Shown: positions 10,501 to 18,592, counted from the first letter of the stretch. The stretch: 52,581 bases of DNA from Pedobacter panaciterrae (GCF_001636695.1 NZ_LGEL01000036.1:1-52581), one strand, 5' to 3'. Made by a program: numbers and translations. The notes: generated by a model from the letters alone, not told the origin.

Positions 10501-10689
10501 CAGCGTAGCGGTCTTAGTGCCTTGAACCATAACTGAGGCCCCAATTAAGGGGCTTGTATCCAGGGAATCGGTTAACGTTCCCGAAATAACTGCTGGTGTC
10601 TGTGCCTGAACCGGCAGGTAGCACAATAGCATTACAGCTAAAATAACTAAGTATCCCCGGTTCAGCACAATTAAAAGTCTTGTTTTCAT
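7597..10689 (-). CDS. SusC/RagA-family TonB-linked outer membrane transporter
   Basis: This 1030-residue protein has a signal peptide ending near 'LPVQAQ', a carboxypeptidase-D-like domain at about residues 32-110 ('ISGTLTDSLDTSPLIGASVMVQGT'), a plug domain ('ADITSAVSEIDL', 'VEIRGNSSLGATSDPLYVVDGFPVG', 'ILKDAASTSVYGSRGANGVVLITTK'), and a beta barrel ending in 'ISVGTRINF' with a terminal Phe. SusC proteins import oligosaccharides across the outer membrane using TonB energy. It is the first gene of operon A. A -7-like box at 10729-10736 and a motif at 10781-10796 precede it, and the divergent AraC gene is the natural regulator. Confidence 0.96.
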   Translation of the reverse strand: MKTRLLIVLNRGYLVILAVMLLCYLPVQAQTPAVISGTLTDSLDTSPLIGASVMVQGTKTATLTDVNGKFSIKASPGAILTFSYIGYVEKKVVVGSSTTLNVKLLPSSQGLSEVVVLAYGSQRKADITSAVSEIDLSKSQGIPASNVGRLLQGQAPGVVAKQTTGQPGQELQVEIRGNSSLGATSDPLYVVDGFPVGTSVGTSLNSNDIESITILKDAASTSVYGSRGANGVVLITTKNGKKDGHKLTVSTNTGIANVPDSRRVKVLNGPEFAAFQNEVFSDKIRYFQNREPDISEIPADFRFPEQTKISTDWYKEILHQNAPFNDYNLSLSNGSEKSSSYISLGYLSQQGALKNTGFNRITARANLDGRPTDYLNFGLHLAGAYSWAKNSDAIAGGFGNNIVDQALLMDPREPVYNEDGTFNNYIGGHDNIFGFPNPVQRLMQELHQQYKGNLTANAYVEIKPVKNVSFRTNLNGTLQNDRNHDFTPSGIAGFNNAPPRLATAGEYFYNYTNYGMDNLLTYSPQLNDHKLEITVGHIFQKNTVNTGNATGTEFPDDLVEYVSAANQRDGGSGMAAFTIESFLTRVNYAYKDKYLFTAAFNREASSRFGSNNRWGSFPSASVGWRVSKESFFPELKWLSDFKLRASYGVTGNNNIGNYTSQAVINPSNYVLGNSISPGATIGSFPNTNLGWEQSKQLDIGTDISLFNGKLNLTAEYYRKLTTDMLLNVEIPAVAGFGNVITNIGELENKGVELGLNYRDKFGEVKLSSGFNISFNRNKVLSIDGDRNSLLTGAFYDGYNITEVGKPIGLFYGYRVLGIYQNQAQIDGTPSNPNHIPGTYQYFDGNGDGKISYDTQDMVVIGNPNPKFTWGWNWNAGYKNFDLSVLLNGSYGADIYRAIEMNLANIDGVFNVLKEVQNRWRSEQNPGAGKQAGSNTYYFTRESNSRYVYSGSYAWVKNITLGYTIPRIRNFFDAKIFVSVDNAFLITKYPGNNPEVNAARANNGNDVISPGRDLESYPVPRTISVGTRINF

Positions 10690-10728
10690 AACTTACTTTT
10701 TAATGTTCTAAAAGTTTATATTGGTATC

Positions 10729-10736
10729 CAAAACTA
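10729..10736 (-). promoter_or_regulatory. Candidate -7 box of the susC operon
   Basis: The minus strand reads TAGTTTTG, a full match to the Bacteroidota -7 consensus TAnnTTTG, 39 bases before the susC ATG. No clear TTG -33 element is seen at the usual distance, which fits a promoter needing an activator. The motif at 10781-10796 lies 44 bases further upstream. Confidence 0.5.
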
Positions 10737-10780
10737 TCTTTAATGAGGACTGGAATAAATGGAGGTTTTGATAAATGACC

Positions 10781-10796
10781 TGCATTTTTTGGCATT
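10781..10796. promoter_or_regulatory. Candidate AraC-type operator, site A
   Basis: The plus strand reads TGCATTTTTTGGCATT. It matches site B upstream of the GH78 gene (21158-21173) at 15 of 16 bases, in the same orientation to the gene it precedes. Both sites are separated by exactly 44 bases from a TAnnTTTG-like box. It sits in the intergenic region between susC and the divergent AraC gene. The repeat is seen; binding by AraC is inferred. Confidence 0.6.
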
Positions 10797-10904
10797 TGAA
10801 ACAGATTGTATGATTTTTCTTAGTAGTTTTAACCTTGCAGTGAACTCATTAAGAGTAACTATTTGCAACTGACACAAAGAAAACTAACCAAACGATTGAC
10901 AAGT

Positions 10905-11795
10905 ATGATTAATTTTTACAAGTATCTCCCTGTCAGCAAAGAAGATGAAAGTTGGGGCCTTACTGTATTAAATACAGGATGTACACATATTGAGCCTACA
11001 AATGTTTATCCCTTCAAAAATCATCCGGCACACCACAATTTCAACTGGAAGAGCTGGCGCACCTTGCAGGAGTATCAGGTTATTTACATCACTCGTGGAA
11101 GTGGTATTTTTGAATCTGAAAGTTACAAACAGACAAAAATCAATGCAGGAACGATCATAGTACTGTTCCCAAATGAGCGCCACCGTTATAAACCTGATCC
11201 TGAAACAGGTTGGGATGAGTATTGGGTAGGCGTAAAAGGCAAAATAATAGACAATCTGGTAACATCAGGTTATTTAAAACCTGAATACCCCACCCAGTAT
11301 ATTGGTTTTAATGAAAGTATTCTTGACGTGTACAATGGCATCATTGATAAAACAAAACAAGAACGTCCGGGCTATCAGCCCTTGGTTTCCGGAGCGGTAT
11401 TTTATCTGCTTGGCGCATGTCATTCGCTTACTAAGCAACATGCGCTGGGTAATCAGGAAGAAGATAATGTGATAAACCGGGCTATGCTCCTGTTTCGTTC
11501 AAACATCAATAATCCGTACTCTGCTGAACAGGCGGCACAGGATCTTTGTGTGGGTTACTCTTCATTTCGTAAGTTGTTCAAAAACTACACAGGTTTGTCT
11601 CCCGGACAGTATTACCTGCAACTTAAAATTGAAAAAGCCAAAGATCTGCTGTGCAGCAGTAATGTGCCCATTAAAGAGATTTCTATAGACCTTAACTTCG
11701 ACTCGAGCTTTTACTTTTCGAAACTTTTTAAAGAAAAAACCGGGTTAAAACCAACGGACTATAGAAAACGCTGCAGGGAAACTGTGGAACAATAA
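10905..11795 (+). CDS. AraC-family regulator with N-terminal cupin-like sensor domain (1)
   Basis: The protein has an N-terminal sugar-sensing AraC domain ('YQVIYITRGSGIFESES', 'GTIIVLFPNERHRYKPDPETGWDEYWVGV') and a C-terminal double helix-turn-helix ('SAEQAAQDLCVGYSSFRKLFKNYTG' and 'IKEISIDLNFDSSFYFSKLFKEKTG'). It is a paralogue of the regulator at 16887-17765. I place the start at the ATG at 10905 (296 residues), because the paralogue's N-terminus ('MKNYQKYLNISEFEKNWG') aligns with 'MINFYKYLPVSKEDESWG'; a TTG at 10863 would add 14 unaligned residues. It is divergent from susC and probably activates operon A and perhaps B. It ends two bases before the convergent DUF1080 gene. Confidence 0.92.
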   Translation: MINFYKYLPVSKEDESWGLTVLNTGCTHIEPTNVYPFKNHPAHHNFNWKSWRTLQEYQVIYITRGSGIFESESYKQTKINAGTIIVLFPNERHRYKPDPETGWDEYWVGVKGKIIDNLVTSGYLKPEYPTQYIGFNESILDVYNGIIDKTKQERPGYQPLVSGAVFYLLGACHSLTKQHALGNQEEDNVINRAMLLFRSNINNPYSAEQAAQDLCVGYSSFRKLFKNYTGLSPGQYYLQLKIEKAKDLLCSSNVPIKEISIDLNFDSSFYFSKLFKEKTGLKPTDYRKRCRETVEQ

Positions 11796-11796
11796 A

Positions 11797-12510
11797 TTAG
11801 TTCTCCTGCTTTATCCTGATGTTTTTAAATTCAACCCTCATTTCTGGCGTTACATGTGCCTGAAGACCTAATAATCCTGTCAGTTTGCGGTTCACAAGAT
11901 CATTATCGGTAGCCTCACTCATTAATACGCCATTTATATAGTGCTGCATATGATTTCCTTTAACTACCAGGTGATATTCATTCCAGTCATCATTACTGAT
12001 CTTCTTAGCCAGTTCATCTGATGTACCCAGCGTTGATATAAGATCTGGTTTCCCTAAAGAATCTACAACTACCTTCTCGCCACGTTTTGCGATAAAGCCG
12101 CGGCCTCTTTCTTCGTAGTTTAAGCCGGTATATTCATTTTTTCCATCTATATCTGCCTGATAGCCCTTTAGTCCAAATGGAACACCGGGCACTTCCTCGC
12201 TTCGGTATTGAATACCGCTGTTGCCGCCTTTTGAAATTTTATACTGTAATTTCAGTTCAAAGTCGCCAACTCTTCCTCCTGTCCATATTAAAAAAGTATT
12301 GTTGTTTAACTGGTTTTGAGGCGTTACCTCGCCTACTATTACTCCATTTTCGACTTTCCAATGGCTTAGATCTCCGTCCCAGCCTTTCAATGTTTTACCG
12401 TTAAAAATTTTAACATATCCCTTTTCCTGGCTCATGGCCGAAAAGGTGATCATTGAACACAAAACTATACTTACAATAAATCTTATTGAATTTCTATCTT
12501 TTTTACGCAT
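11797..12510 (-). CDS. DUF1080 protein, 3-keto-glycoside hydrolase-like, secreted
   Basis: The mature protein begins 'KGYVKIFNGKTLKGWDGDLSHWKVENGVIVGE' and continues through 'FELKLQYKISKGGNSGIQYRS' to 'HVTPEMRVEFKNIRI', the complete DUF1080 (3-keto-disaccharide hydrolase, concanavalin-like) fold. Some family members act on glycosides already oxidised at C3. I chose the ATG at 12510, which starts a signal peptide ('MRKKDRNSIRFIVSIVLCSM...AMSQ') and lies ten bases after the upstream stop; an ATG at 12564 would add 18 residues overlapping the previous gene. Pairing with a propeller-cytochrome gene suggests an oxidation-then-cleavage route in the periplasm. The exact reaction is inferred from family only. 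Confidence 0.88.
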   Translation of the reverse strand: MRKKDRNSIRFIVSIVLCSMITFSAMSQEKGYVKIFNGKTLKGWDGDLSHWKVENGVIVGEVTPQNQLNNNTFLIWTGGRVGDFELKLQYKISKGGNSGIQYRSEEVPGVPFGLKGYQADIDGKNEYTGLNYEERGRGFIAKRGEKVVVDSLGKPDLISTLGTSDELAKKISNDDWNEYHLVVKGNHMQHYINGVLMSEATDNDLVNRKLTGLLGLQAHVTPEMRVEFKNIRIKQEN

Positions 12511-12520
12511 CTGTTTACTT

Positions 12521-15196
12521 CTATTTACTAACCGGTTGAAATACCTTATTATCCTTATTTCCACCAGAAATCAAATAAGCCATTAAATCTTTTAATTCTT
12601 CTTTGTTTAAGCTATTAATCATGCCGGGCATCATAATAGACAATTTAGAGACAGAGGTTATAACTACATCTTTTTTCTTTATTTCGCGAAGTGTTTGCGG
12701 AGAGAACGGATTTTGAGAAATATAAATCTTGTCTTTGGTCTCGCGCTTGTATCTTCCATATACAGAGCTTCCATCTTTTAGGTAATAAACTTTTGCAGCA
12801 TATTGATCTGAGATCACTTTGCTTGGCGATATGATAGATTCCAGGATGTCTTTCTCAGAAAATCTGGTTCCCAAATGTGTAAGATCAGGACCTGCCGAAC
12901 CACCCTCGCCACCAGTGGTATGGCAGGAAATACACAATGTGGCTGCAAACATCATTTTACCATTTTTATAATCTCTACCCACCAAACTATCTTTTACTAC
13001 TGCAAGTGCATCTTCCAGTTTCCAGTCTCTTCCAGGACCTTTTGGCTGTGTAACATCACCCAGTTTGAGTTGCTTATTGTCAACCAATCCGTCTCCGGAG
13101 AGCTTATTAAAATGAGCAAATTGTTCTTTAGGCACATTGGTTAATGCTATTTTACGTGCTTCATCTATAAAGCCTATGTAACTGTTACCCCCCTTATACC
13201 CAAACGCTTTGTAGAACCACTTAAAATATTTGTTGCGAAGTACAGGTGTCCATCCTTTTTTGGCTTCACTTAAAGCTACAGCATAATAGATCTGTTGTGA
13301 TGGAGGTGTTTTAGATAGTGTTTTTGCTATATCCAAACCGTATTGAGGATTCTTCAAAATCAAATCTGAAGAACTGGTAATTCCTTTTTGGTAATCTTCG
13401 TCATCCTTAGCCAGATCAATTAAGGCTAAAGTTTTAGGCACCACCTGCTCATCACCTATGTAAACAAGGATTTTAGTCATGAACCGATTGATCTCATTGC
13501 TCTTTGCCGGAAAATATGCGTTTAGATATTTGCTTAATTTCAATCTGTCTGCCGGCTGAGGCTTACCTGTACGTAGTAAGGTTAACTCAAACGTTCTTAA
13601 CAAATCCATTTTCTGTGGCTCAGACAATGTTACATAGTTGACATGCATCAGGGCATTTAACATTTTACTATTTAACTCCTTACTTCCATTTCTGGCTAGT
13701 GCGGTCATGGCATGCATCAAAATAATCGGATCTTTTTCATTTAAAGCTCTGTCTTGCCATTCAGCCACAGGCTGATGCTCAACAGCTATCCTTGCCGCAT
13801 AACGAATAAAACGGTCTTTGTTTTTCAGGTTTGGCCAGGCTAATTTAATTGCCTCTGGATTGGGTGAAGTATGGAATTCTTCCAATTGTTTCCTCAGGTT
13901 ACGTGCCTCAAATGCACTTGCCGATGAGTTGCTCGGTAATTCGTTGTTTGGCAAAGTATTATCACCGTAATAAACGCGGTATAAATCAGATTCAAGTTCT
14001 CGGCCTCCGGTTAAAAAGTATAGCGCACCATCTGGCCCGATCAAACCATCAGTAAGAGGCAAAGGTTGGCCTGATAAAAATTCCTCTGCTGTTGTTTTAT
14101 AAGAAGATCCGTCCGGAATAAGCTGCACGGAGTAAATGATACCAAAAGTCCAGTCGAAAGCCAGTAAACCACGGCGGTATTTCTCTGGGAAACGGGCATT
14201 ATAACTGCTTACCAGGTTTGTTGGTGATCCCTGGCCAACGTTTAGTATAGCAGGTAGATTATCAATGTAACTTGGTGCCCAATTGGTATTTCCTGAACGC
14301 CAGCCAAATTCACTTCCACTTGGGGAATGAGAAATTCTGGTAGGTTTATACCATGGCATACCCATATCCCATTCCATATCTCCGTCGTAAACAAACATTT
14401 CTCCATCTTCGTTAAATGCAAAATCATATGGGTTTCTATATCCTGCACTTACCAGCTCCCACTTTGCTCCTTCCGGGTCGGTTTTCATTATAAATGCTCC
14501 TGGTGCAAAACGGTCTGTAGCATGGCCGTTAGGATCTTTTATGGTTGCCAGTGCATTGTCTTCTTTCCAGATTTTTGGTAAGCGGTAATTGTCCATTTCA
14601 GGCAGGTCTGTATAGTTACCTGCAATCATATAAATTGACTTTTTATCTGGAGAAAGCACGATACTATGAGGTCCGTGTTCACCTTCTCCGGTTAATGCTT
14701 TCATCAGTGTTACCTTATCAAATTGGTCATCACCATCGGTATCCTGCAATCTGTAAAGGCCGCTTCCGCTTTTAAACTTGTCGTCACTATTGTGATTAAC
14801 CATTACATAAAGGCTGTTAAAGGCATATAACAAACCGTGAGCATAGCCCATCCCAACTTTGGATTGTGTTGAATCTCCGACAATCAGTTTTTCGACTTTA
14901 ACTTTAAATTTTGTGGTATCTGAACCTATTGGAGGGATTTCCAATCTATATAAAAATCCGTACTGATCTGAAGTAATTATCCGCCCTTTATTATCAAAGG
15001 TCATGGAAACCCATGAGCCGGTCTTACTTGCAGACGGGCTGTATAAATGTTCTGCTTTAAAATTTGGTAAAAGTTTTAATTTTTCAACTTTTGGTCCCGG
15101 GTTGTCTTTTTGGAAAGTGGTGAAGGAAACACCGATAAGAATAAGTAATAAAAAGACAACAGATAACTTAACAGACCTGGTTCTGTTTGATTTCAT
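12521..15196 (-). CDS. PVC-type membrane-bound dehydrogenase-like protein: beta-propeller, HEAT, cytochrome c
   Basis: This 891-residue exported protein has three parts. Residues about 40-410 form a glucose/sorbosone-dehydrogenase-like beta-propeller ('GSWVSMTFDNKGRIITSDQYG', 'GYRNPYDFAFNEDGEMFVYD'). Residues about 430-700 are helical HEAT-like repeats. Residues about 740-890 are a cytochrome c domain with the heme motif CISCH (C755, C758, H759) followed by 'SAGPDLTHLG' and a Met-rich C-terminal part. The layout matches the Pirellula/Verrucomicrobium-type heme proteins. It may oxidise a sugar and pass electrons to c-type carriers. It precedes the DUF1080 gene by ten bases. The cofactor and substrate are unknown; some members may be non-catalytic. 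Confidence 0.88.
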   Translation of the reverse strand: MKSNRTRSVKLSVVFLLLILIGVSFTTFQKDNPGPKVEKLKLLPNFKAEHLYSPSASKTGSWVSMTFDNKGRIITSDQYGFLYRLEIPPIGSDTTKFKVKVEKLIVGDSTQSKVGMGYAHGLLYAFNSLYVMVNHNSDDKFKSGSGLYRLQDTDGDDQFDKVTLMKALTGEGEHGPHSIVLSPDKKSIYMIAGNYTDLPEMDNYRLPKIWKEDNALATIKDPNGHATDRFAPGAFIMKTDPEGAKWELVSAGYRNPYDFAFNEDGEMFVYDGDMEWDMGMPWYKPTRISHSPSGSEFGWRSGNTNWAPSYIDNLPAILNVGQGSPTNLVSSYNARFPEKYRRGLLAFDWTFGIIYSVQLIPDGSSYKTTAEEFLSGQPLPLTDGLIGPDGALYFLTGGRELESDLYRVYYGDNTLPNNELPSNSSASAFEARNLRKQLEEFHTSPNPEAIKLAWPNLKNKDRFIRYAARIAVEHQPVAEWQDRALNEKDPIILMHAMTALARNGSKELNSKMLNALMHVNYVTLSEPQKMDLLRTFELTLLRTGKPQPADRLKLSKYLNAYFPAKSNEINRFMTKILVYIGDEQVVPKTLALIDLAKDDEDYQKGITSSSDLILKNPQYGLDIAKTLSKTPPSQQIYYAVALSEAKKGWTPVLRNKYFKWFYKAFGYKGGNSYIGFIDEARKIALTNVPKEQFAHFNKLSGDGLVDNKQLKLGDVTQPKGPGRDWKLEDALAVVKDSLVGRDYKNGKMMFAATLCISCHTTGGEGGSAGPDLTHLGTRFSEKDILESIISPSKVISDQYAAKVYYLKDGSSVYGRYKRETKDKIYISQNPFSPQTLREIKKKDVVITSVSKLSIMMPGMINSLNKEELKDLMAYLISGGNKDNKVFQPVSK

Positions 15197-15212
15197 GCGT
15201 ATTTGGTTTATT

Positions 15213-15226
15213 TGTGTGTGTGTGTG
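15213..15226. repeat. (TG)7 dinucleotide microsatellite
   Basis: Seven TG units lie 17 bases upstream of the ATG of the propeller-cytochrome gene (minus strand at 15196), so on the coding strand it is a (CA)7 tract in the 5' leader. Such tracts can change length by slippage. Whether it affects expression is not known. Confidence 0.8.
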
Positions 15227-15305
15227 TTTGTTATAACAAGAATATGGTATATGCCTGAAGTACGCAACCTGTGCTGTCCTGTACCACCCGGACCTTTAAA
15301 ACATA

Positions 15306-16661
15306 TTATTTTGCTTCTTTTGCTATCTCTATCATTTGCTGAAGCTCTAAAACAGAGGCTTCATCCTGATCATATGAAAACCCTGTTGCAGTAAATCTTA
15401 TTTTACTGTTAGCATCAATCACAAATTTTGCAGGTATGCCCTTTACCTCAAAAGCCGCAGCTGCAGGATTCTTATTTTCTGAATTTCGGGTATCCATGTA
15501 AAGGTCAAAATTGTAGTGATTCTCTGAAAGATAAGCTTTAGCGTCTTCTAACGGAGTTGCAGAGTGTTCCTTTGTATGTATAAAAAGAAACTTCACATTT
15601 GGATCGTTCTTATAGGAGTTAGCCACTTTCTGCATTACAGGAAAGGAAGCTTTGCAGGGTCCGCACCAGGTTGCCCAAAAATCGACCACCATTATTTTGC
15701 CTTTAAAATCATTCAATGAAACGTTTTTTCCATCTACATCTTTAAGTGTAAATTCAGGTGCGGTATTATCCAGAATTTTTGGAAGCAATCTGGATTTCAC
15801 TACTTGTTTATGCTTCACCAGTAGTGAAGCCATATACGCTTGCGCATCTGCCTTAGGGTTTAAATTTCCATATATACTTGACAATCTTCCCCTTAACTCA
15901 GGGTTTCCATTGGTTGCAATAATTTCTTTTTCCAGAATAGCCATGGCTTTTTTGTATTCCTTGTTCTTTTCGAGTAAAAAGCTATAATCGGTTACCAGCG
16001 TTTTACTTTTTATGGGCAAATTCTCGTATGCCTCTTCTATGTACTTCCGGGCTTCTTTTTCTCTTCCTAATTTTATTAAAGTATTGGAATAGGCAGCTGC
16101 CAGGTCATAATAACCTTCAGTTGTTCTATTTGGATTGGCATCAACGTATTTTTTCAGGTACTTCTCTGTTTTAACAGAATCAACCTTAACCATTGTACTT
16201 GAAATGTTGGCCACTGTAAAAAGGCTCTTGATAGAATCTGCAAACTTTAATCCCGATTCAAATTCCCCGGAAAGAAAATAACCTAGAGCTATCCGTCTAT
16301 TTATGTTATCAAAATTACCTGAGGGATAATCCTTTTTAACCTGTTGAAATAGCGAGTTTCGTTTGTCGCTGTTATTTTCAAAGATGATTTCGTTCTCTGC
16401 TTTTTTAAAAGCAACCATTCCAAATGGAAATTTTTCTATAATAGCATTTGAAATAGAATCTGCTTTTGACAGATTCCCCTTATTGCTGTAATAAATCACC
16501 AGATTATACCTATCAGTTTCACTTCCATTTTGCAAAGCAAGCACTCTTCCCTGTAATTTAATCTGATCCTTTTCATTCAAAAGTGAATCGACCACATAAC
16601 TCATTTGTGCATTGGCACTGAACCCGATGAGTATCAGGAATATAATTATCAAGCGTCTCAT
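15306..16661 (-). CDS. TPR-thioredoxin (TlpA-like) protein, periplasmic
   Basis: The 451-residue protein has a signal peptide ('MRRLIIIFLILIGFSANAQ'), an alpha-helical TPR-like region at about residues 35-290, and a C-terminal TlpA/ResA-type thioredoxin domain at about 300-450 with the redox motif WCGPC (C333, C336) in 'VVDFWATWCGPCKASFPVM'. Such proteins reduce or maintain disulfides in the periplasm, including the CxxCH cysteines before heme attachment. That would suit the cytochrome encoded next, whose start is 109 bases downstream on the same strand, but the link is inferred. This gene is divergent from the second AraC gene and has a site C motif upstream. Confidence 0.92.
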   Translation of the reverse strand: MRRLIIIFLILIGFSANAQMSYVVDSLLNEKDQIKLQGRVLALQNGSETDRYNLVIYYSNKGNLSKADSISNAIIEKFPFGMVAFKKAENEIIFENNSDKRNSLFQQVKKDYPSGNFDNINRRIALGYFLSGEFESGLKFADSIKSLFTVANISSTMVKVDSVKTEKYLKKYVDANPNRTTEGYYDLAAAYSNTLIKLGREKEARKYIEEAYENLPIKSKTLVTDYSFLLEKNKEYKKAMAILEKEIIATNGNPELRGRLSSIYGNLNPKADAQAYMASLLVKHKQVVKSRLLPKILDNTAPEFTLKDVDGKNVSLNDFKGKIMVVDFWATWCGPCKASFPVMQKVANSYKNDPNVKFLFIHTKEHSATPLEDAKAYLSENHYNFDLYMDTRNSENKNPAAAAFEVKGIPAKFVIDANSKIRFTATGFSYDQDEASVLELQQMIEIAKEAK

Positions 16662-16774
16662 GTATTAAAGTTAACTATTTATCTATTAATACCTTACAAG
16701 ACACACATGGTTACAAACTTTGTTTCAGGCCTGATTATTTACATTTTCTGATACAATAACGTTTATAAACTCAT

Positions 16775-16782
16775 CAAAAATA
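16775..16782 (-). promoter_or_regulatory. Candidate -7 box of the thioredoxin-cytochrome-DUF1080 operon
   Basis: The minus strand reads TATTTTTG (TAnnTTTG consensus), 113 bases before the ATG at 16661. It lies 54 bases from the site C motif. AT-rich surroundings make chance matches common. Confidence 0.35.
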
Positions 16783-16836
16783 AGTCCTTATTACAAATCA
16801 GATCGTAGTATCACATCATTCTTACAAATTACAATT

Positions 16837-16852
16837 TGTACTTTTTGATAAA
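16837..16852. promoter_or_regulatory. Candidate AraC-type operator, site C (weak)
   Basis: The plus strand reads TGTACTTTTTGATAAA, matching 11 of 16 bases of site B. It has the same orientation as sites A and B and a 54-base gap to a -7-like box, ten bases (about one helical turn) more than the 44 at A and B. It is also 34 bases upstream of the second AraC gene, so it could serve either gene. Confidence 0.35.
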
Positions 16853-16886
16853 ATAATTAGCTTTATAAAAGAAGCCAAATATTAAA

Positions 16887-17765
16887 ATGAAGAATTACCA
16901 GAAGTACCTTAACATTAGTGAATTTGAAAAAAACTGGGGGTTTTATGTAAATACGGTTGGTTCAGCAAAGGTAGAACCCAATAAAAACTACCCCAACAAT
17001 CGGGAGCATCCGATGGACCATTCGTTTACCTGGGACAAAGGAAGGATACTGGATGGTTATTATCTTGTTTTTATTACGAAAGGTGAAGGTTTGCTGGAAT
17101 CTGCAAAAACCAAGGCATTTAGTATTAAGGAAGGAACATGTTTCTTTTTATTTCCAGGCATATGGCACAGATATAAGCCTCATCCTAAACATGGCTGGGA
17201 AGAATACTGGGTTGGCTTTAATGGAACCTATCCTGATGAATTGATGAAAAAGGGAATATTTACCGCTGAAAATCCATTTATTGATGTTGGCCTTAACGAA
17301 GATTTGCTGCAGCTTTTTCATACACTCATTAAAACAGTATCAGCTGCTGAAATAGGTTATCGACAGATTGTAACCGGAATTACCCTACAAATTTTAGGTT
17401 TGATTAATGCCATATCAAAGTACAAGACTCCTGATATCGGGAACCAGTCTAAACTCATTTCAAAGGCTAAATTTCTTTTACAGGAATCGATAGAAAACCC
17501 TGTGAATTTAGAAGAAATGGTGAAAGATCTGCCTATGGGATATTCAAGATTCAGGAAGGTTTTTAAAGAAATGACTGGCGTATCTCCAAATCAGTACCAC
17601 CTTAATCTTAGATTAGATAAGGCAAAGGATTTACTTACATCTACCAATTTAACCATTAATGAAGTGGCTTATCAAACAGGCTTTGATTCTATTTTCTATT
17701 TCTCCCGTCTGTTCAAGAAAAAAAATGGCTTGCCACCTAAGGAATACAGACTTGGTAAAGTATAG
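16887..17765 (+). CDS. AraC-family regulator with N-terminal cupin-like sensor domain (2)
   Basis: This 292-residue paralogue of the 10905-11795 regulator shares the sensor signature ('GTCFFLFPGIWHRYKPHPKHGWEEYWVGF') and the C-terminal double helix-turn-helix ('VNLEEMVKDLPMGYSRFRKVF', 'INEVAYQTGFDSIFYFSRLF'). It lies between operons C and B and is divergent from the thioredoxin gene. Having two close paralogues within 6 kb suggests a local duplication, each perhaps tuned to a different sugar or operon. It ends five bases before the convergent sugar isomerase gene. Confidence 0.94.
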   Translation: MKNYQKYLNISEFEKNWGFYVNTVGSAKVEPNKNYPNNREHPMDHSFTWDKGRILDGYYLVFITKGEGLLESAKTKAFSIKEGTCFFLFPGIWHRYKPHPKHGWEEYWVGFNGTYPDELMKKGIFTAENPFIDVGLNEDLLQLFHTLIKTVSAAEIGYRQIVTGITLQILGLINAISKYKTPDIGNQSKLISKAKFLLQESIENPVNLEEMVKDLPMGYSRFRKVFKEMTGVSPNQYHLNLRLDKAKDLLTSTNLTINEVAYQTGFDSIFYFSRLFKKKNGLPPKEYRLGKV

Positions 17766-17769
17766 TCAA

Positions 17770-18579
17770 TTAAATTATTGACCTCAATAAATCCTTCATA
17801 TAGTTGTTGATTTCGAATTGATCGGATATTGGCATTCCGGTTGAGGGTAGCGTAACCATGTACGGAGGCGGGCCAAATTCGGGTGTAATGGTTAGTAGCT
17901 CTTCCCCTGCTTTTCTTTTATAGTCAATGATTTTATCCCACCATTTAAGAAATATCCGGGTGGCATTTTCCCACTCCTTTGCCCTTGGATCTGTTACTTG
18001 TGGCCCTTCTGGATAACCAACCCTGGCATGGATGTGTTCAGTTCTTTTTATTGCTTCGTTTAAAATGTCCTGGCAATTCTCTAAATAGCTTTCGGTTACA
18101 CAAACCCAATGCGAAAGATCGGCTGTGATTTTCATATCTGGCCTTAGCGCAAAAAGCTCCATTGCATTGTAAGGACTAAAGCCTATTCTACCCCGATGGG
18201 TTTCGTGAGCAATGCTGATATTTCTTTTTACAGAAAATTCCTGAGCTGTATCAATCACTCTTAGCTGCTCGTCTTTTGTAAAATAATCCCTGCCGGTATG
18301 TGAATTAATAAGCAGCGGATTACACTCCATAGAGAGGTTCAAATAGTATTCAAAAGACTTGCAAAAGGACTTGATATCATTCCCACTGGCCTGATGCTGA
18401 TGACATACAATTGGGAATTGGTATTCATCCAGAAGTTGGATAAACTTTTTACGTTCTGCGGTATTTTCAGGAAGCCATGCGTCTATGCCATCGTAACCTG
18501 CCTGCTTTACTTTTAGAAAAGAATCTTCAAGAGGAAGATCTTCCATTCCCCAGAGTGTACACAAAATTTGTATTTTCAT
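17770..18579 (-). CDS. Sugar phosphate isomerase/epimerase-like TIM-barrel protein
   Basis: The protein is a cytosolic xylose-isomerase-like TIM barrel (AP endonuclease 2 superfamily). Candidate metal ligands are seen in order: E in 'AHETHRGR', D in 'TADLSHW', H in 'EHIHARVGYPEGPQ', and E in 'TPEFGPPPY'. I chose the ATG at 18579 ('MKIQILCTLWG', 269 residues), 13 bases after the GH78 stop, because it begins the first barrel strand; a start at 18621 would overlap the upstream gene. Relatives isomerise or epimerise sugars, inositols or keto-sugars. Its position in the rhamnosidase regulon suggests it acts on a product of the released sugar. Confidence 0.85.
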   Translation of the reverse strand: MKIQILCTLWGMEDLPLEDSFLKVKQAGYDGIDAWLPENTAERKKFIQLLDEYQFPIVCHQHQASGNDIKSFCKSFEYYLNLSMECNPLLINSHTGRDYFTKDEQLRVIDTAQEFSVKRNISIAHETHRGRIGFSPYNAMELFALRPDMKITADLSHWVCVTESYLENCQDILNEAIKRTEHIHARVGYPEGPQVTDPRAKEWENATRIFLKWWDKIIDYKRKAGEELLTITPEFGPPPYMVTLPSTGMPISDQFEINNYMKDLLRSII

Positions 18580-18592
18580 TGCTTCTGATGCT

